Shown here one piece after another: positions 18,778 to 22,419 of a stretch of 22,419 nt of DNA (position 1 is the stretch's first letter; every line of letters starts with the position of its first letter). The notes under the pieces were generated by a model. That model saw nothing but the letters and a program-made list of their open reading frames with translations. It did not search any database and was not told the origin of the DNA. The DNA comes from Sphacelaria rigidula (Eukaryota > Phaeophyceae > Sphacelariales). The stretch covers positions 1-22,419 of the forward strand of contig CAXNAA020000335.1 of the NCBI GenBank assembly GCA_964200075.2. Direction: 5' to 3'. The translations under genes were made by a program, and so were the position numbers.

Positions 18778-19440
18778 GATTTGCTCGACGGTAATCTTTC
18801 TCCAAGTGAGCGAGGTGGGCAGGCGTTTCCTTAGTATTGCTGTCTATCTGGACTCGATAAACTGCTGGTGATCCCTTCGAAAGACTTGTGTACGGTCCTC
18901 CCCACGGTAGTTGGAGCTTTCGATTCGGGCCCTCAGTATGTTGGTATGGTCTGTACAGTGAGTGGTACGCTTTCACCAGGTTTGGACACGGGGTAAAACT
19001 TCATTTTGTAATTGGCTCCCCACGGTAGTTGGAGCTTTTGATTCCTGCCCTCAGGAGTATCTTGGTATGATCTGTACAGTAGTACGCTTTAACCAGGTCG
19101 GTTTTGACTCGGGGCAAAACTTCCTTTTTTAATTGTCTGCCCTCTTGCTTTCGTGCACGGTCTTGCTGGTTGCGCCTGGCAAGGTCAAATGCCAATTGCA
19201 AACTGCCCTGTATTTCCTTCGTGAATCCAGAAGTTATCGCTGCTCGCCTTCCATTGGGACCACCAAGAATGATGACTACTGGAAATCTGGGCTTACGCCC
19301 GAATATGAAACTAAAATGCATTAAGTTTCTAACGTTTGTGGCGTAAGGATGATCTTACATATTATTATCCAAAACCGTAGATTTCCGGAAAGCAATTGCG
19401 ATGGGCATTTCTTCCAACAATAAATCAACGAAGTCCACTG
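18680..19440 (-). pseudogene. pol: Second Ty3/gypsy integrase remnant
   Basis: On the minus strand, FIFGRKPRFPVVIILGG at about 19300 matches the fGRxPRxPxDxxLG end of the integrase core. Then come a helical linker (LAFDLARRNQQDRARK), a GDxV-like strand and a GPY module: GPNRKLQLPWGGPYTSLSKG, SPAVYRVQID and HLAHLEKDYRR. This is the canonical order of a Ty3/gypsy integrase C-terminus. Upstream (19321-19440) the frame is broken by stops, and a 118-bp tandem duplication interrupts the linker-GPY boundary. It differs from the + strand copy at 1981-2566 in sequence (GPY versus GPF), so it comes from another family. No LTR was found beside it. Confidence 0.8.
18898..19137. repeat. 118-bp tandem duplication inside the integrase remnant
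   Basis: Copies begin at 18898 and 19016 with CTCCCCACGGTAGTTGGAGC. They also share GCCCTCAG, TTGGTATG(G/A)TCTGTACAGT, GTACGCTTT and ACTTC(A/C)TTTT. On the minus strand each encodes a version of the stretch before the GPY box (KLQLPWG is readable in both, the second after a frameshift). So the duplication copied a piece of the coding sequence, then both copies drifted. Confidence 0.88.
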
Positions 19441-20322
19441 TCGATAGCCATTGCCGCCGGCAATGGATACAAACCGTGGACTATCAATGTTCATCCCAAC
19501 CGACAATAAAGAAGGTATACTCGAACATGGGGTTCAGTATCGCGGTGAAGTTGAACCTGCTTTTGAAAGTTCCCCAATTTCGTTTGAACAGTTGAGACAG
19601 CGAGCAACAATAGTTATTCGTGATATCAGGAACGGATTGTGACACAAGGAATAGGAGATAAGTCGGAAATTTGCATATGGCCATAATTATGGCCAATTAT
19701 TTTTAGGGCAATTGCTCTGAGTCGACCAAGACCTTCGTTGAAGTCGTTGGTATTTTTCACTTCAAGCTTGCGGACAGACGAGGGAGAGATGACTTTTCAA
19801 AGGCGAATGGGTTCACCGGCGGTGCCAAATCGATAGAGAGAGTAGGTGAAATTGTCTCTATTTTTGTCCTTTACACTAGAGGCCTCGGTGTGCTGTCATC
19901 AGTCAGTATTGGGGCGCGGGACACAAAGAGCGACTTCGCAAAACAAGGAATACGCACCTAAATATCCACTGCAGCCCGGGGTCGCTAGTCTGAGCTCACA
20001 GCATCTGTCTATGATCCCCGCCGTTTACGGTTTGTCGACACCACTGGCCTGCAGCCACACATGGGGAAACACACCCTACGTCGTGCTCGGTACGTGCACA
20101 CCACACGCTCGTCTAACCTATAGTCGTACTGTCTTGTACGCTTGCAGTATACTTTTTACTGTACTGTACTCTACTGTACTGACCTTGCGAATTCTTGATT
20201 TCCTATTCAGTCTTTATAATATACCTACTTTAGGTTTGTATCGGTTTCCGAAGTGATGACTCCGATCTGAAAATTTAAACAGACCAATGAATCTCGAAAT
20301 CGATTCAAAGAAACGATAATTG
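19441..20322. other. No supportable gene
   Basis: A short palindrome lies at about 19678-19694 (TGGCCATAATTATGGCCA). A TACTG-rich microsatellite-like patch lies near 20155-20180. A + strand open frame spans 19846-20256 with no recognised motif and a low-complexity end. Confidence 0.4.
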
Positions 20323-20330
20323 AACTTTTC
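20323..20330 (+). repeat. Left target-site duplication, AACTTTTC
   Basis: Identical to 21527-21534, directly outside the inverted repeats. Confidence 0.82.
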
Positions 20331-20353
20331 CAAGGGTAGGTTGAGTAGAGTAT
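20331..20353 (+). repeat. Left terminal inverted repeat of the hAT-like element
   Basis: CAAGGGTAGG followed by TTGAGTAGAGTAT; the right copy differs only at the T/C in position 12. Confidence 0.85.
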
Positions 20354-20397
20354 GTACTTTTGAGTACTCGAGTAAAATACTCAAGTATTTACTCTAC

Positions 20398-20407
20398 NNN
20401 NNNNNNN
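20398..20407. other. Assembly gap (10 N)
   Basis: Ten undetermined bases inside the satellite. Such a short fixed run usually marks a gap of unknown size or an unresolved repeat. Confidence 0.98.
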
Positions 20408-20438
20408 CTACTCGACGTTTGAGTAGGTCGAGTACGGC

Positions 20439-20730
20439 CTCCAACACTCTACTCAAATATTGAGTAAGCACTCTCAGTAATACTTGAGTATTCAGTATCA
20501 CTTGAGTATGAACTCAATACTCTACTCAGGTTTTGAGCAGGTCGCGTATGACCTCAAATGCTCCAACTCAAATATTGAGTGAGCACTCTCAGTAATACTT
20601 GAGTGTAGAGTATCACTCGAGTATGACCTCAACACCCGACTCAAATTTCGAGTACATCGAGTATGACCTCAAATACTCTACTCAAATATTGAGTAAGCAC
20701 TCTTAGTAATACTTGAGTATAGAGTACCCC
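20439..20730. repeat. Satellite block A, period 114-115 bp
   Basis: Units starting CTC(A/C)AA at 20439, 20553 and 20668 each carry an arm ending AGCACTCT(C/T)AGTAATACTT, then a shorter arm with GAGTA(G/C)xTCG. Each unit is a 75-bp subunit plus a 40-bp subunit, and each subunit holds a near-perfect TACTCAA...TTGAGTA palindrome. Confidence 0.8.
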
Positions 20731-20736
20731 TTGGAT

Positions 20737-20937
20737 ATGGGGAGTATCCCCGACAGTCGGCGACTTCGTGACGTGACTTCACAGACTATGTTGAATACAT
20801 GGGCGAACGATGGCCATCAATTAGATAGGCGGCGTTACATCACAGCCAACAAGGAGTATGAGCGAATGATGGCCGTGAAAAAAATTAAAAAGCGTGCTGG
20901 GCCCTTTGACAATACTCCAACATTCATTCTAGCCTAG
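20737..20937 (+). CDS. Short ORF in the unique centre of the hAT-like element
   Basis: The ATG at 20737 opens 66 codons ending in a TAG. It reads GSIPDSRRLRDVTSQTMLNT, then DGHQLDRRRYITANKEYERM and AVKKIKKRAGPFDNTPTFIL. The composition is charged and protein-like, unlike the flanking satellite, and the stretch does not contain the GAGTA words. It could be a transposase scrap, a captured host exon or a chance frame. I recognise no domain. Confidence 0.35.
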   Translation: MGSIPDSRRLRDVTSQTMLNTWANDGHQLDRRRYITANKEYERMMAVKKIKKRAGPFDNTPTFILA

Positions 20938-21114
20938 TTTTGTACCACTTGGTTCTGATCCGAATGTTTGCTGAAGTTTGACCTTGAATCAACACATCAT
21001 GGGTGAGCAACTCTGGGAATACCTCGGTATTTCCTCTACCCGAGTTTGAGTATCTTGCGTACGAACTTGAATATTGAAGTTGAAGGTATAGGCTTTCGGT
21101 ACATCGGATCCGGC

Positions 21115-21500
21115 CTCAGATACTCTACTCAAATTTTGAGTAGGTCGAGTACGGCCTCCAATACTCTACTCAAATTTTGAGTACGTTGAGTACGACCTCA
21201 AATACTCTGCTCCAATTTTGAGTACGTTGAACACGGCCTCAAACACTCTACACAACTTTTGAGTAGGTCGAGTACGACCTCAAATACTCTACTCGAATAT
21301 AGATCAAGCACTCTCAGTAAAACTTGAGTATAGAGTATCACTGAAGTATGGCCTCAATACTCTACTCAATTTTTGAGTAGACTGAGTATGATCTCAAATA
21401 GTCTACTCGAACAATTGAGTAGGTTGAGTACGACCTCAAACCCTCTACTCAAACTTCGAGTACTAAAAGTATGACTATTGAAAAATACCGAGTAGTATTG
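21115..21500. repeat. Satellite block B, period 41 bp
   Basis: Units start CTC at 21115, 21156, 21197, 21238 and 21279, an exact 41-base period. They share ATACTCTACTCAAATTTTGA and GAGTACG(A/G)C. The fifth start leads into a diverged copy of the 75-bp subunit, followed by further decayed units to about 21500. Confidence 0.88.
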
Positions 21501-21503
21501 AGT

Positions 21504-21526
21504 ATACTCTACTCGACCTACCCTTG
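21504..21526 (-). repeat. Right terminal inverted repeat of the hAT-like element
   Basis: Reverse complement of 20331-20353 with one mismatch, ending CTACCCTTG. Confidence 0.85.
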
Positions 21527-21534
21527 AACTTTTC
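21527..21534 (+). repeat. Right target-site duplication, AACTTTTC
   Basis: Identical to 20323-20330. Confidence 0.82.
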
Positions 21535-21793
21535 AGTCCAGACGATTGATGTAGGAACTGAACCAGCTACTTTCGCCGGTAACTGAAAATACACGAGGGA
21601 AAAAACAATCTCTCAGAGTAGACTGATAGTCAAATAATACCGGAAATAATCCAGGTCTTCTCCGTTTGATATCGGCAAACCATGAGTAATGTCGTGTGAA
21701 AAGCTCTACCTCAAAGAATCGAATCGACACATTGAAGCTCTTTTCGGAATATCTACGAGCTGGGCCAGCCGAGCAGCGATTCTGCAATTTGCA

Positions 21794-22069
21794 GGCCCAT
21801 TATAAGGCCAATACTTGGAGTTGGACCCTGAAATTTGGCATGGACAATGAGTAGAGCATAATAAAAAAAAATACTGGCGTACACAAGGAATTTTTTTTTC
21901 CATGGGTTAGGGGCATTTTACCGATATCTGAAAAATTATTGCCCTTAACTCATGAAAAAATAAAGAATAAAAACCCTCGTGTACGCCAGTAATTTTTTTC
22001 ATCATGCCCTACTCATTGTCCATACCAAATTTCAGGGTCCAACTCCAAGTATTGGCCGTATAATGGGCC
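21794..22069. mobile_element. Foldback repeat, arms about 105 bp, loop about 64 bp
   Basis: The left arm 21794-21900 matches the reverse complement of 21965-22069. Shared blocks are GGCCCATTATA, GGCCAATACTTGGAGTTGG, ACCCTGAAATTTGG, ATGGACAATGAGTAG and TACTGGCGTACAC. Only a handful of positions differ, so it is the youngest-looking of the three foldbacks. T-rich runs lie at the inner ends. TTGCAGGCC occurs just outside both arms in the same orientation (near 21789 and 22108), so a larger structure is possible. Confidence 0.85.
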
Positions 22070-22419
22070 GTTTAGTGACAGGGCCAGAAGAAACTCGGAA
22101 CAGTATTTTGCAGGCCATTTACTGGCCCACGTTTGGTGTTTGTGTATTGAAATATTGTGTGTGCGCTCTCTAGGGCATAATTAACGAAAGAAAGTGGTTC
22201 AGGTTAATTTTTTTCAATTTTTCCCAGTGGTTCAGGGCGTTCTACTAAGGTAAAGACCATATTTCACGAGAACGCCCTAACCTGGAAAAAAAAAGATGGA
22301 AGGCCCATTTTTTTTTTTATCCGGAACTCTTTTGTGGTTCTCCACACCAAAATTCGTCGCCATCCGCCAAATGCATTGATCGGGAGTTTCATAGAGATTT
22401 TAGTATTGGCGTTATTTCC
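22070..22419. other. No gene; small hairpin with A/T runs
   Basis: AGGGCGTTCT (22234-22243) pairs exactly with AGAACGCCCT (22269-22278) across a 25-base loop. It is flanked by T-rich sequence on the left and A-rich sequence on the right. GTGGTTCAGG occurs twice nearby (22193 and 22227). No coding sequence supported. Confidence 0.55.

Larger units (their letters stand above)
20331..21526. mobile_element. hAT-like non-autonomous element filled with a GAGTA palindromic satellite
   Basis: The ends are inverted repeats of 23 bases with one mismatch (20331-20353 and 21504-21526), beginning CAAGGGTAGG. They are flanked by a perfect 8-base duplication, AACTTTTC. Eight-base duplications with a CA(A)GGG-type end are the hallmark of hAT transposons. 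The interior is mostly repeats of TACTCAA-N3-TTGAGTA and GAGTA/TACTC words, split by a unique block at about 20730-21110. No transposase domain was recognised. A 10-base N run lies at 20398-20407, so the real length may differ. Confidence 0.75.

Noticed and set aside
20331-21526. Telomere or subtelomere repeat
   Set aside because: The GAGTA words are palindromic, with 41- and 115-bp periods, and lie between inverted repeats with a target duplication, not as a simple G-rich terminal repeat.

Overview
The window reads as nuclear DNA of a eukaryote, most likely a microbial one such as an alga or another protist. There are no operon-like gene strings, no long intact reading frames and no Shine-Dalgarno context. 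Coding stretches are short and bounded by GT...AG splice sites, often with GTACGN donors and CTAAC-like branch sites. At least two introns keep the reading phase exactly. I cannot place the lineage. A 10-base N run at 20398-20407 shows this is a draft scaffold.

Layout. 1-4574 is a decayed Ty3/gypsy-type LTR retrotransposon on the + strand. The window opens in the last 37 bases of its 5' LTR; the 3' LTR is complete (4231-4574) and preceded by a purine tract. The end of the integrase, with its GPF module, is still readable near 1981-2370 but is broken by stops and a frameshift. Three unrelated tandem arrays (63, about 220 and about 285 bp units) lie inside the element. 4575-8675 has no supportable gene but holds two long inverted repeats (6521-6978 and 7881-8282).

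8676-16667 is the gene-bearing island. A + strand set of exons (from an ATG at 8676 to about 9541, perhaps to 10025) converges on minus-strand exons. The minus strand carries at least two units. One, about 16667 to 12148, is an intron-rich gene of unknown family with a coiled-coil-like exon, an acidic exon and a hydrophobic segment just before its stop. The second, about 11840 to 10501, ends with two exons joined by a phase-matched 94-bp intron. I recognise none of these proteins.

17437-22419 is again repeat-rich. It holds a 620-bp Mutator-like non-autonomous element with perfect 20-bp terminal inverted repeats; a minus-strand integrase fragment of a second Ty3/gypsy element (about 18680-19440) carrying a 118-bp internal tandem duplication; and a 1.2-kb hAT-like element (20331-21526) with 23-bp terminal inverted repeats and a perfect 8-bp target duplication. 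The hAT-like interior is almost entirely a GAGTA/TACTC palindromic satellite surrounding a 67-codon ORF. A further 276-bp foldback repeat lies at 21794-22069.

The most unusual object is the hAT-like element whose body is a satellite. Next are the long foldback hairpins and the nested tandem arrays of the first retrotransposon. All alignments were done by eye; exon ends are predictions.
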